A stretch of DNA of 64,000 nucleotides from Sulfurimonas sp. hsl 1-7 (GTDB lineage Bacteria; Campylobacterota; Campylobacteria; Campylobacterales; Sulfurimonadaceae): positions 2,113 through 66,112 of the forward strand of contig NZ_JAUIRR010000005.1 of NCBI RefSeq assembly GCF_030577135.1, given 5' to 3'. Shown here piece by piece: positions 28,303 through 35,184 of this stretch (its first letter is position 1; the number at the start of each line of letters is the position of its first letter). Below the pieces are notes generated by a model, which was not told the origin of the DNA, did no database searches, and saw only the letters and a program-made list of their open reading frames with translations. The translations under genes were made by a program, and so were the position numbers.

Positions 28303-28785
28303 TTACGCATTATCGAGCAACTTTTGTGCCTCTTTTTGAAACTCGCTAATATAGAAAGTTCCCATACGTTGTGTTGATTCAATATCGGCAATTTTATCTA
28401 AAAAGTTATCGATATCAAGATTTTCATCTGCTGCAATTTTATGCATAGTCATCGCTTTTGAAAATTTTTCATCATTGCTTAGACCGCTTAATACTTCAAA
28501 TAGTGCTGAAGCATCTTTATTTTTCCCTGCATGATAATGCTCTATCGCATATTCATACAAAGCACGAAGTGTTGCAAAGTCTTGTACCTCACTCATATCC
28601 ATCTGTCTATGAGCTTCAAGTGTAGAAGTCAGTTTTTCAAGTGCAAGATCTAAGATATTTGCATAAAAGCCTTCAAGCTCTTGATCTTTTAAAACTTCAT
28701 GAGCTTGTGATTCAAGTACATATAGTGAAGCGATATCACCCTCTTGTTGTGCTTTTAAAACTTTCTCTTTTAAATCTTTACTCAC
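28303..28785 (-). CDS. Helical hypothetical protein between dapC-like gene and murC
   Basis: A 160-residue, strongly charged, all-helical protein without signal peptide or membrane helix. It has a TPR-like rhythm ('LRALYEYAIEHYHAGKNKDASALFEVL') but no motif that I recognise. It overlaps the aminotransferase gene by eight bases and lies 18 bases before murC, so translation is likely coupled with both. Its fixed place among cell-wall genes suggests a structural or adaptor role, but that is inference. Confidence 0.7.
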   Translation of the reverse strand: MSKDLKEKVLKAQQEGDIASLYVLESQAHEVLKDQELEGFYANILDLALEKLTSTLEAHRQMDMSEVQDFATLRALYEYAIEHYHAGKNKDASALFEVLSGLSNDEKFSKAMTMHKIAADENLDIDNFLDKIADIESTQRMGTFYISEFQKEAQKLLDNA

Positions 28786-29917
28786 TTAAACACTCCTTGA
28801 TTCTCTTTAGTGCATCTCTTGTTTTTTCTTCATTTTCAACTAATGCTATTCTGACATATCCAACACCTGGATTTTCTCCATCAAAGTTGTCACGCGCTAA
28901 AAATTCGCCCGGAAGAACTTTAACATTATATTTTTCAAACAGTTTTTTTGTAAACTCTAAAGCATTATCCACTTTTAGCCAGATATAAAAAGTTGCTTCG
29001 GGAATTTCAGTCCCCAAAATCTCTTTAGCGATTGCAAAATTGTTTTTATAGATCTCTCTTGACGCACTTACATGTGCTTCATCGCTCCATGCTGCAGCTG
29101 CAGCGTATTGGAGTGGAAGAGGGGATGCACATCCGATATATGTACGGTATTTCATATACTCTTTAAGTATCTCTTTGTCCCCTGCAATAAATCCGCTTCT
29201 AAGGCCCGGTGCAGAAGAGCGTTTTGAGATTGAGTTGATCACAAGTACGTTTTTAAACTCATCGTTCCCTGCCAGTTTTGAAGCTTCGAGCATTGAAGGG
29301 ACTTTTTTGTCTGTATAAATTTCCGAATAACACTCATCATTCATAAGTACAAAGTCATGTTTCAGTGCTAGTTTAACCCACTGCGCCATCTCTTCTACAG
29401 AGAGCATAGAACTTGTCGGGTTATTTGGGAAATTTAATATAACCAAGTCACAAGTTGCAAGCTTTTGCTCATCTATCTCAGGTTTAAAGTTATTGCCCGC
29501 ATTTAAGTTAAGGTGGATAACTTTTGAGTTTGTAGCGATCGCCGCACCCTCATAGATCTGATAAAAAGGGTTTGTATAAGCCATAACACTTTCACTTTTA
29601 TCAGAGAGTAAAAATTGAGGAAAGTTAAATAACACCTCACGTGTTCCGAAAGTCGGAATAAGTTCACTGTCATCTACCTCCACATCAAATCGAGACTTAA
29701 TAAAGCCGCGTAGTGCATCTCTTAAAACTTCTTCTCCACCTGTTTTTGGGTATTTTTTAAGAAGATATGCATTATCTGCTAGAGACTCTTGGATAAATTC
29801 AGGAGTGTCAAATTGTGGCTCACCAATAGTGAGTACTGATGGTTCATAATCTGCATTTGGTATAATGTTTTGTAGTAAATCGTTAAGTTTTTCAAATGGA
29901 TACGGTTCAAAATTCAT
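28778..29917 (-). CDS. dapC: PLP-dependent aminotransferase, probable succinyldiaminopimelate transaminase (DapC)
   Basis: A 379-residue fold-type I aminotransferase. The PLP lysine is in 'SISKRSSAPGLRSGFIAGD', a motif shared with DapC, as is 'AYTNPFYQIYEGAA'. Also seen are 'LNFPNNPTSS' and 'VRIALVENEEKTRDAL' with a conserved C-terminal Arg. DapC converts N-succinyl-2-amino-6-oxopimelate to succinyl-DAP for lysine and peptidoglycan, which suits the murC neighbour. Aspartate aminotransferase activity is the alternative. TATAAT on the minus strand lies six bases before ATG 29917 with no SD, so the mRNA may be leaderless. It heads the long minus-strand unit. Confidence 0.78.
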   Translation of the reverse strand: MNFEPYPFEKLNDLLQNIIPNADYEPSVLTIGEPQFDTPEFIQESLADNAYLLKKYPKTGGEEVLRDALRGFIKSRFDVEVDDSELIPTFGTREVLFNFPQFLLSDKSESVMAYTNPFYQIYEGAAIATNSKVIHLNLNAGNNFKPEIDEQKLATCDLVILNFPNNPTSSMLSVEEMAQWVKLALKHDFVLMNDECYSEIYTDKKVPSMLEASKLAGNDEFKNVLVINSISKRSSAPGLRSGFIAGDKEILKEYMKYRTYIGCASPLPLQYAAAAAWSDEAHVSASREIYKNNFAIAKEILGTEIPEATFYIWLKVDNALEFTKKLFEKYNVKVLPGEFLARDNFDGENPGVGYVRIALVENEEKTRDALKRIKECLSE

Positions 29918-29923
29918 AGTGGA

Positions 29924-29929
29924 ATTATA
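29924..29929 (-). promoter_or_regulatory. -10 box six bases before the dapC-like ATG (leaderless candidate)
   Basis: On the minus strand TATAAT-TCCACT-ATG. Transcription would start at about the A of the start codon of the first gene of the 20921-29917 unit. No SD-like sequence is present in between. Confidence 0.5.
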
Positions 29930-29964
29930 TCTAAAAATTATTTACATAGTGTATAAGGATTATA

Positions 29965-30828
29965 GTGAAAATATTTATCTCTTTCATGATTGTTTTTTTA
30001 TTGTTATTAAGTGTAGGTGTAGAGATCGATAAGGGAGCATTAGAACTTCAAAATGAAGCATTTAACCGTGCGATGATCACTTTTGGAATTGCAAAAAGTT
30101 TAAATGCCCTTATCTCTTTTATTCAAGGTACGGAACTCTCATTAAGTCCGGCCGGACTTGGACTGACACTCAGCGTTGGTGAGATTTTAGATCCCCTAAA
30201 TGACATGGTAGAGAGGTTTTCTTGGGTGATGTTACTCGCTTCTATATCTCTAGGAATTCAAAAGTTTTTATTGATCATAAGCGGCAAACTGTTTTTACAA
30301 ACCATCTTTGTTCTAAGCGGCATCATTTCTCTTGTGATGATTTGGTATAAAAAACTTCATCAAAATATATTTTTTACATATAGTTTGAAAATTTTTATTT
30401 TATTAGTATTTCTCCGTTTCGGGGCGATAGTTTTCATTTACTTTTCTCAGTTTACTTATGGCGCTATTTTAGAAAATGAGTATAAACAATCACTGCAAAT
30501 TGTAGAAAATACGAAAACAGAGCTTGAATCATATCAACATAAAAGTACTACGCAAGTACAAGAGAGTGATGAAAACATTTTTACGAGAATTAAAAAACAC
30601 TATACCAGTTCACTCGAAAGTATGAATATCTCCAAACAATTAGAAGCGATAGAGGAGAGTTCAAACAAAGCGTTTAATAACATCGTAGTTTTGATAACTA
30701 TATTTATCGTAGAGTCAATTCTTCTGCCGTTATTATATATTTGGCTTGTAATTAACAGTGTCAAATTCGTTTTTAGAAGTGAGTTAAAGTATGATACATT
30801 GAAAAATATGTATAATAAAAATTATTGA
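29965..30828 (+). CDS. Multi-pass membrane protein of unknown function
   Basis: A 287-residue protein from GTG 29965 (SD AAGGAT just upstream). An N-terminal hydrophobic segment is followed by a soluble stretch with 'LNALISFIQGTELSLSPAG' and 'GEILDPLNDMVERFSWVMLL', which I recall from conserved hypothetical proteins of other proteobacteria. Membrane helices follow at ~75-95, ~100-115 and ~135-155, then a charged helical segment (~165-235) and a last helix (~240-268). It is divergent from the dapC-like gene and followed by a cytochrome lipoprotein gene after 18 bases. Function unknown. Confidence 0.7.
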   Translation: MKIFISFMIVFLLLLSVGVEIDKGALELQNEAFNRAMITFGIAKSLNALISFIQGTELSLSPAGLGLTLSVGEILDPLNDMVERFSWVMLLASISLGIQKFLLIISGKLFLQTIFVLSGIISLVMIWYKKLHQNIFFTYSLKIFILLVFLRFGAIVFIYFSQFTYGAILENEYKQSLQIVENTKTELESYQHKSTTQVQESDENIFTRIKKHYTSSLESMNISKQLEAIEESSNKAFNNIVVLITIFIVESILLPLLYIWLVINSVKFVFRSELKYDTLKNMYNKNY

Positions 30829-30846
30829 AATAAAAAAGGATTGAAA

Positions 30847-31392
30847 ATGAAAATAGTTTTATCAGCAGTATTAGCGATGTTTTTAGTAGCTTGTAGTGAT
30901 GACAAACCAGTACAAGAGAGTACGCAAGCAAGTGTAGAAAAAGAAACTAAAGTTGTAGAAGCGCCAAAAGCAGTAGAGGTAAAAGAGACAACGGTTAAAG
31001 TTGAAGAGCCTAAAAAAGTGGAACCAAAACCCGTAGAACCAGCACCGGTAGCTGTTAAAATTGAAGAACCTAAAGCAGTAACTACAACGAAAACGGAAGT
31101 TGCAAAAGTGGTTGAAGAGGTTAAACCTAAAGCTCAAGCAGTTGTTAAAAAGATAGACGGCGGAGCTTTGTTTGGAAAATGTATAGCATGTCACGGTCAA
31201 AACGGTGAGAAAGCGGCACTTGGAAAATCACAAATCATTAAAGGGTGGAGTAGCGAAAAAGTTATGACAGCATTTCATGGATATAAAGCGGGTACATACG
31301 GTGGTGCTATGAAAGGTGTTATGAAATCACAGATAGCTAACTTTAGCGAAGATGAATTAAAAGCCTTGGCAAGCCATATCTCAAAACTCTAA
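30847..31392 (+). CDS. Cytochrome c lipoprotein with long Lys/Glu/Pro/Val linker
   Basis: About 181 residues from ATG 30847, which has AAGGA six bases upstream; an in-frame TTG at 30841 is less likely. The lipobox 'AMFLVAC' gives an acylated Cys ~17. Residues ~20-105 are low-complexity, with repeated EEPK/VEP/KVE units, a proline-rich spacer. The C-terminus (~110-181) is a small class I cytochrome c with one heme site 'CIACHG' and later Met residues as possible distal ligands (GAMKGVMKSQ). The linker probably lets the heme domain reach across the periplasm to partners while anchored in a membrane. A role as an electron shuttle is likely; the specific partner is unknown. Confidence 0.85.
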   Translation: MKIVLSAVLAMFLVACSDDKPVQESTQASVEKETKVVEAPKAVEVKETTVKVEEPKKVEPKPVEPAPVAVKIEEPKAVTTTKTEVAKVVEEVKPKAQAVVKKIDGGALFGKCIACHGQNGEKAALGKSQIIKGWSSEKVMTAFHGYKAGTYGGAMKGVMKSQIANFSEDELKALASHISKL

Positions 31393-31432
31393 AATAGTTT
31401 TGAGATTTGATAAAAATTTCAATTTAGCAAGG

Positions 31433-31438
31433 TACAAT
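31433..31438 (+). promoter_or_regulatory. -10-like box of thiS
   Basis: TACAAT in AT-rich sequence, 25 bases before ATG 31464, in the gap after the cytochrome gene. Confidence 0.4.
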
Positions 31439-31463
31439 TTCTAAAAAATTATGTGAGTAGTGA

Positions 31464-31664
31464 ATGAAATTAATTATAAATGGAAATGAAAAAGAGTTTA
31501 ACGGCGATAAAACACTTCTAGAAGTTCTAAAAGAACTCTCTTTAGAAGGTAAAGTTATGGCAGCTGCAGTAAATATGGAAATCGTTAAGCAAGACGCATG
31601 GGATAAATGCAGACTAAACGACGGTGATAAATTAGAACTGCTTGATTTTGTCGGCGGGGGTTGA
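31464..31664 (+). CDS. thiS: Sulfur carrier protein ThiS
   Basis: A 66-residue ubiquitin-like protein starting 'MKLIINGNEKEF' and ending 'DKLELLDFVGGG'; the C-terminal Gly-Gly is the site of adenylation and thiocarboxylation. It donates sulfur for the thiazole ring of thiamine. No thiG, thiF or thiH lies next to it here. The last 33 bases overlap the 3' end of acpS on the other strand, a tail-to-tail overlap. Length and C-terminus are diagnostic; MoaD would be longer. Confidence 0.9.
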   Translation: MKLIINGNEKEFNGDKTLLEVLKELSLEGKVMAAAVNMEIVKQDAWDKCRLNDGDKLELLDFVGGG

Positions 31665-32009
31665 TACCTCAATCGAAACAACTGCGATAGCATACTCTCC
31701 GTCATGTGTAATTGAGAGTGCGGCATCAACTATTTTAAATTGCTCTACGAGTTTCTTTGAAAAAGAGAGTTTTGGAGCACCCTTTTCATCTTTATAGACT
31801 TTTATATCAAAAAAGGAGCACTCCGCTCCTATTCCCGTTCCTAAAGCTTTTGAAACAGCTTCTTTTGTCGCCCAAAAACCGGCTGCAGTTTTGTAGTTTT
31901 TAATAAGTGTTTTTTCATCATCGGATAAAAATCTTGAAAGCGCTTTATCTCCAAACTTCTCGAGCATCTGTTGCATTCGCGAAGCTTTAATTAAGTCTAT
32001 CCCTATCAT
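31632..32009 (-). CDS. acpS: Holo-[acyl-carrier-protein] synthase
   Basis: A 125-residue phosphopantetheinyl transferase of the AcpS type: 'MIGIDLIKASRM' with the metal-binding Asp, 'RFLSDDEK', and 'AAGFWATKEAVSKALGTGIG', the conserved WxxKEAxxKAxGTG-like motif. It moves 4'-phosphopantetheine from CoA to apo-ACP, activating fatty acid synthesis. Normal size. The 3' end overlaps thiS by 33 bases, so the two coding regions constrain each other there. Confidence 0.93.
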   Translation of the reverse strand: MIGIDLIKASRMQQMLEKFGDKALSRFLSDDEKTLIKNYKTAAGFWATKEAVSKALGTGIGAECSFFDIKVYKDEKGAPKLSFSKKLVEQFKIVDAALSITHDGEYAIAVVSIEVSTPADKIKQF

Positions 32010-32071
32010 TCAGTCTGTCTTTACAATTTTTATATGTATTTTACCAAATTTATAGCGAAGTTCTTATGGAA

Positions 32072-32644
32072 TTAATAAATAAACATTTTTTTCATGCCGT
32101 GTAGAAATTTCATTACTACACCTTCATGGTTAACAATCTCTTCCATATATTGATCGTATGTTTTCTTCTCTTTTTCTAAAAATTCACGGAGATATAGTTC
32201 AGATTCTTTTATTCCCCTGGCATCTTCAATTTCTAGAAGTTTTTTATAAAGAGGAGTGATCATCTCTACGGCATTATGCGGTGCTGCTTTTCTGATTGCA
32301 AGATAGCCCTCTGCCGTTTTATGGATGGGATGGTATTTAATTTCAAAAAGAGTAGTAACCCAGTAGTATCTGCCGTCTTTTGATTTGTTCTTTACCACAG
32401 CTAAAATATTTTGCTGTTTTTTAAGGCGTTCCCACATAAGTTTAAAGATGATTTTAGGCATATCGGGATGACGAATAATGTTGTGTTCAGCACCCAGAAG
32501 CTCTTTTTCACTATATCCGCTAATCTCTTGAAAATATGTGTTACAATATCTAATATTTCCTTTGAGATCAGTTCGACTAAGAATAGGTTTCATATCATCC
32601 AACTTGATCTCTTTTTCTTTATCTATGTAATATTGTTCATACAT
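32072..32644 (-). CDS. Aer/CetB-like single-PAS protein (copy 1)
   Basis: 190 residues from ATG 32644, chosen because GGAG lies six bases upstream and because it puts ten residues before KEIK, exactly as in the neighbouring paralogue; upstream in-frame ATG 32656 and TTG 32671 lack an SD. The PAS core has 'LSRTDLKGNIRYCN', 'FQEISGYSEKELLG' and 'HNIIRHPDMPK', the redox/energy-taxis type seen in Aer and Campylobacter CetB, then 'KSKDGRYYWVTTLFE'. A ~70-residue helical tail follows. There is no membrane segment or output domain, so it would work with a separate receptor, as CetB does with CetA; no such partner is adjacent. Flavin binding is inferred. Confidence 0.8.
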   Translation of the reverse strand: MYEQYYIDKEKEIKLDDMKPILSRTDLKGNIRYCNTYFQEISGYSEKELLGAEHNIIRHPDMPKIIFKLMWERLKKQQNILAVVKNKSKDGRYYWVTTLFEIKYHPIHKTAEGYLAIRKAAPHNAVEMITPLYKKLLEIEDARGIKESELYLREFLEKEKKTYDQYMEEIVNHEGVVMKFLHGMKKMFIY

Positions 32645-32726
32645 ATGAGTCTCCATATTTTGTTGCAACAATTATACATCAATAAAAAACTTGAAAGTGA
32701 TTAAAAATTATTCAACATTTGCACTG

Positions 32727-33296
32727 TTAAGCAAACATTTTACTCATGCCTTCAAAAAACTTAGCAATTAACCCTTTATAGTTTACAAGGTCTCTCATAA
32801 AAGTATCGTAATCTTTATTTTGTTCACGCAAAAAATTATAGAGATAATCTTCTGAAGCAGCAACTCCTTCATTTTTCTCAATCTCTATAAGTGTTTTATA
32901 TAAAGGTATTACGGTTTCAACTGCTTTTTTAGGTGCTGCTTTCCTAAGTGCTAAATATCCTTCAGGAGCTTTAGTAAAGGGATGGTATTTTGTTTCAAAG
33001 AGAGTAGTTACCCAATAGTAGTCTCCACTTTTTGATAGATTTTTAACTACAGCCAAGATATCTTGATTTTGTTTTAATCGTTCCCACATAAGTTTAAATA
33101 TAACCTTTGGCATATCCGGATGACGAATTATATTATGTGGGGCACCGATTAATTCATGTTCACTATATCCACTGATCTCTTGGAAATATTTATTACAATA
33201 TTTTATTGTTCCTTTAAGATCTGTACGACTGAGTATAGGCTTTATCTCACTTAGTTTGATCTCTTTCGAGTTTTGAAGACTACGTTGATTTTCCAT
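32727..33296 (-). CDS. Aer/CetB-like single-PAS protein (copy 2)
   Basis: 189 residues, with SD AGGAG eight bases before the ATG. It is alignable end to end with the next gene downstream without gaps in the core, about two-thirds identical by eye: 'LSRTDLKGTIKYCN', 'FQEISGYSEHELIG', 'HNIIRHPDMPK', 'GDYYWVTTLFE' and the same helical tail ending in KMF. The pair is a tandem duplication, 82 bases apart. Tail differences (EKNEGVAASEDYL versus EDARGIKESELYL) may give different partners. The probable role is redox or energy taxis, or other signalling through a partner protein. The 271-bp spacer upstream (33297-33567) holds only a weak terminator. Confidence 0.8.
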   Translation of the reverse strand: MENQRSLQNSKEIKLSEIKPILSRTDLKGTIKYCNKYFQEISGYSEHELIGAPHNIIRHPDMPKVIFKLMWERLKQNQDILAVVKNLSKSGDYYWVTTLFETKYHPFTKAPEGYLALRKAAPKKAVETVIPLYKTLIEIEKNEGVAASEDYLYNFLREQNKDYDTFMRDLVNYKGLIAKFFEGMSKMFA

Positions 33297-33512
33297 ATCT
33301 TTTCTCCTCAGGGTATAGATAGAATAACTATTACTTTATGTAATATTTCTTTAAATAACTCTTATTGTTGTAAAAAATGAATAAATAATCGTCAAAATAT
33401 TGGTTCATAAATAACATTAACATGAAAATGTGATAAAAATAGTGTGTAAACCATTTTGTGTTAAATGTATTGATAAAGGGATAAAAAAAGGGAATTTAAA
33501 ATTTGGAGTAAT

Positions 33513-33537
33513 TAAAAAGCCCCAAAGAATAAGGGCT
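33513..33537 (-). terminator. Possible terminator after fliL
   Basis: Read on the minus strand: AGCCC, a ~9-base loop, GGGCT, then TTTTTAATT. The stem is only 5 bp. It lies ~30 bases past the fliL stop. I see no other structure in the surrounding 271-bp spacer. Confidence 0.4.
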
Positions 33538-33567
33538 AATAAAAGATTGAAGTAAGATAAAAATGAT

Positions 33568-34110
33568 TTACTGAATTACAAATTCTGTAAAGTAAATCCC
33601 TTTGACTCTACCGTCAGAGATCATAGAATTAAGTGTATCCATAATTTGCATAGAAAGTTTATTTTTACCTTTTTTAGATGAAACCTCTTCAAGTGTTTTT
33701 GAAGAGAGAATTCTTATGATTCTATCTCGAAGAACTGCCGATTTTGCATCAAGCTCTAAACTTAACTCTTCACCTTCAAGCTCTAAAGATATTGTTGTTT
33801 TTAAAAATCTTCTTCCTGAATCACTTTTAAGATTAACCGTAAATGTATCGAGTGGATATAAGATACCAATCTCATTTAAAGATCTAGAGTCATCTTCCAT
33901 GCTGTAACTACTACTTTTTTTAGTTGTTTTTTTGACTTGTTCCTGTTTTACAGGAGTTGATGATACTGCTTCTGTATCGTCACCACCTATAAATAAGAAT
34001 GCTATTGCACCGAGTATGATAATAAGTACTAAAACAATGATGATTATAATCATCAACATGTTACTCGATTTTTTTCCTTGAGATTCTTCCTCTTTTACTT
34101 CTTCAGCCAC
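33568..34110 (-). CDS. fliL: Flagellar basal body-associated protein FliL
   Basis: A 180-residue single-pass inner membrane protein from GTG 34110 (AAGGA six bases upstream). A charged cytoplasmic N-terminus with Glu/Lys is followed by one helix (~22-42, MLMIIIIIVLVLIIILGAIA, in part), a Ser/Thr/Lys-rich linker, and a periplasmic FliL domain with 'YPLDTFTVNLKSDSGRRFLK' and a C-terminal 'VKGIYFTEFVIQ', which is characteristic. FliL associates with the flagellar stator and supports torque. A TATACT -10-like box lies upstream on the minus strand. It is not beside other flagellar genes. Confidence 0.92.
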   Translation of the reverse strand: MAEEVKEEESQGKKSSNMLMIIIIIVLVLIIILGAIAFLFIGGDDTEAVSSTPVKQEQVKKTTKKSSSYSMEDDSRSLNEIGILYPLDTFTVNLKSDSGRRFLKTTISLELEGEELSLELDAKSAVLRDRIIRILSSKTLEEVSSKKGKNKLSMQIMDTLNSMISDGRVKGIYFTEFVIQ

Positions 34111-34172
34111 GCTTCATCCTTGAATTAATCTTTTCTGTTAGTATATCGAATTTTACGAAAAAAAATAAAATT

Positions 34173-34817
34173 TTATTCTTGGGAAAGTTCATTAAGCGGT
34201 AAAAATTCGTAAGTATCTGCATTGTAATACTCAATTTTACCTGTTTCAATATCGTAACACCATCCATGAATATGTAAATCCCCATCTTCAAATCTTTGTT
34301 TGACAGCAGGATATGTAAGTATATTTTCTATCTGTTTGATCACCGAGAGCTTTTCTGTTAGTCGTAGCAACTCTTCACGCGGTGCATTAACACCTAAGCT
34401 TAAAACTGCCGCTTTTTTTGCGCTTTCACCTAGTTCTAGCCATTTTTTAGTATGGATAAGTGAAGTGTCATCGGGAACCGGTTCATAAAGATGTTTACAA
34501 GCACCACAATGTGTATGGCCGCAAATAATAATCTCTTGTACTTTTAAGGCACTTACAGCATACTCTATACCTGAAGCTGTAGCATGAAAATCTTCATCCT
34601 CTTTAAACGGAGGGACAAAGTTCCCTACATTTCTAAGTACAAACAGATCCCCCGGATTTGTTTGCAGCATAAGATCCGGAATAACTCTAGAATCGGAACA
34701 GCCTATAAAAAGTGCTTTGGGTTTTTGCCCTTTAACAAGTTCTAGTAGAGATTCTTTATTTTTTTTAAAATAAGTTCTAAATAACTTGTTACCTTCTGCA
34801 TATTGTTCAAGATTCAT
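34173..34817 (-). CDS. Beta-class carbonic anhydrase
   Basis: About 214 residues from ATG 34817; an in-frame TTG at 34823 is possible. Zinc ligands are in 'FIGCSDSRVIPD' (Cys, Asp-Arg dyad) and 'IICGHTHCGACKH' (His-x2-Cys). 'NVGNFVPP' and 'HGWCYDIETGKIEYYN' are also typical of plant-type beta-CA. It interconverts CO2 and bicarbonate in the cytoplasm, useful for an autotroph or for biotin-dependent carboxylations. It lies 20 bases after an 86-codon gene and probably shares the operator-bearing promoter upstream of that gene. Confidence 0.93.
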   Translation of the reverse strand: MNLEQYAEGNKLFRTYFKKNKESLLELVKGQKPKALFIGCSDSRVIPDLMLQTNPGDLFVLRNVGNFVPPFKEDEDFHATASGIEYAVSALKVQEIIICGHTHCGACKHLYEPVPDDTSLIHTKKWLELGESAKKAAVLSLGVNAPREELLRLTEKLSVIKQIENILTYPAVKQRFEDGDLHIHGWCYDIETGKIEYYNADTYEFLPLNELSQE

Positions 34818-34837
34818 AATCAAACAGCTTTCTTGAA

Positions 34838-35098
34838 TTAGTTACATTTTTGAATGTCTAATGAGCAAAGAATATCTTCAAAAATAGCACCTGCTTCACG
34901 ACATACATCGTCGTGATACTCCACTACTATCACTTCTTTACCGTTTGAAACTTTTGTTGTATACATTTCCGGTTTCATATTGTGTTTCTCAATAACACCG
35001 TTTAAACATTCAGTAACTTTTTGTTTTTCATTTTCAGATTCGTAAGCTAATGATAATCTTGAAAATCTCTCTTCACTTCTAACTTCTGCATCGATCAT
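34838..35098 (-). CDS. Small hypothetical protein upstream of carbonic anhydrase
   Basis: An 86-residue soluble protein with an alpha/beta pattern: a charged helix (EVRSEERFSRLSLAYES), then two strands in 'MYTTKVSNGKEVIVVEYHDD', and a Cys-containing helix ending 'CSLDIQKCN'. No domain is recognised. ATG 35098 has AAGG eight bases upstream and two TATAAT-type boxes on the minus strand. It is probably the first gene of a two-gene unit with the carbonic anhydrase. The three cysteines could bind metal or respond to redox state, but this is speculation. Confidence 0.65.
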   Translation of the reverse strand: MIDAEVRSEERFSRLSLAYESENEKQKVTECLNGVIEKHNMKPEMYTTKVSNGKEVIVVEYHDDVCREAGAIFEDILCSLDIQKCN

Positions 35099-35139
35099 AT
35101 TGTTCTACCTTAAATTATAAGTTTGAAAATTATACATTC

Positions 35140-35162
35140 ATTATGCAAATATTATGCATAAT
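35140..35162. promoter_or_regulatory. Operator-like element with three ATTATGCA half-sites
   Basis: On the plus strand: ATTATGCA, AAT, then the 12-bp perfect palindrome ATTATGCATAAT. This gives two direct and one inverted copy of the 8-mer. On the minus strand it ends five bases before a TATAAT box serving the 86-codon gene and carbonic anhydrase, so it covers the usual -35 to -16 region. That placement suits a repressor. Confidence 0.5.
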
Positions 35163-35184
35163 ATATACTTTTTTATTGTTTAAA

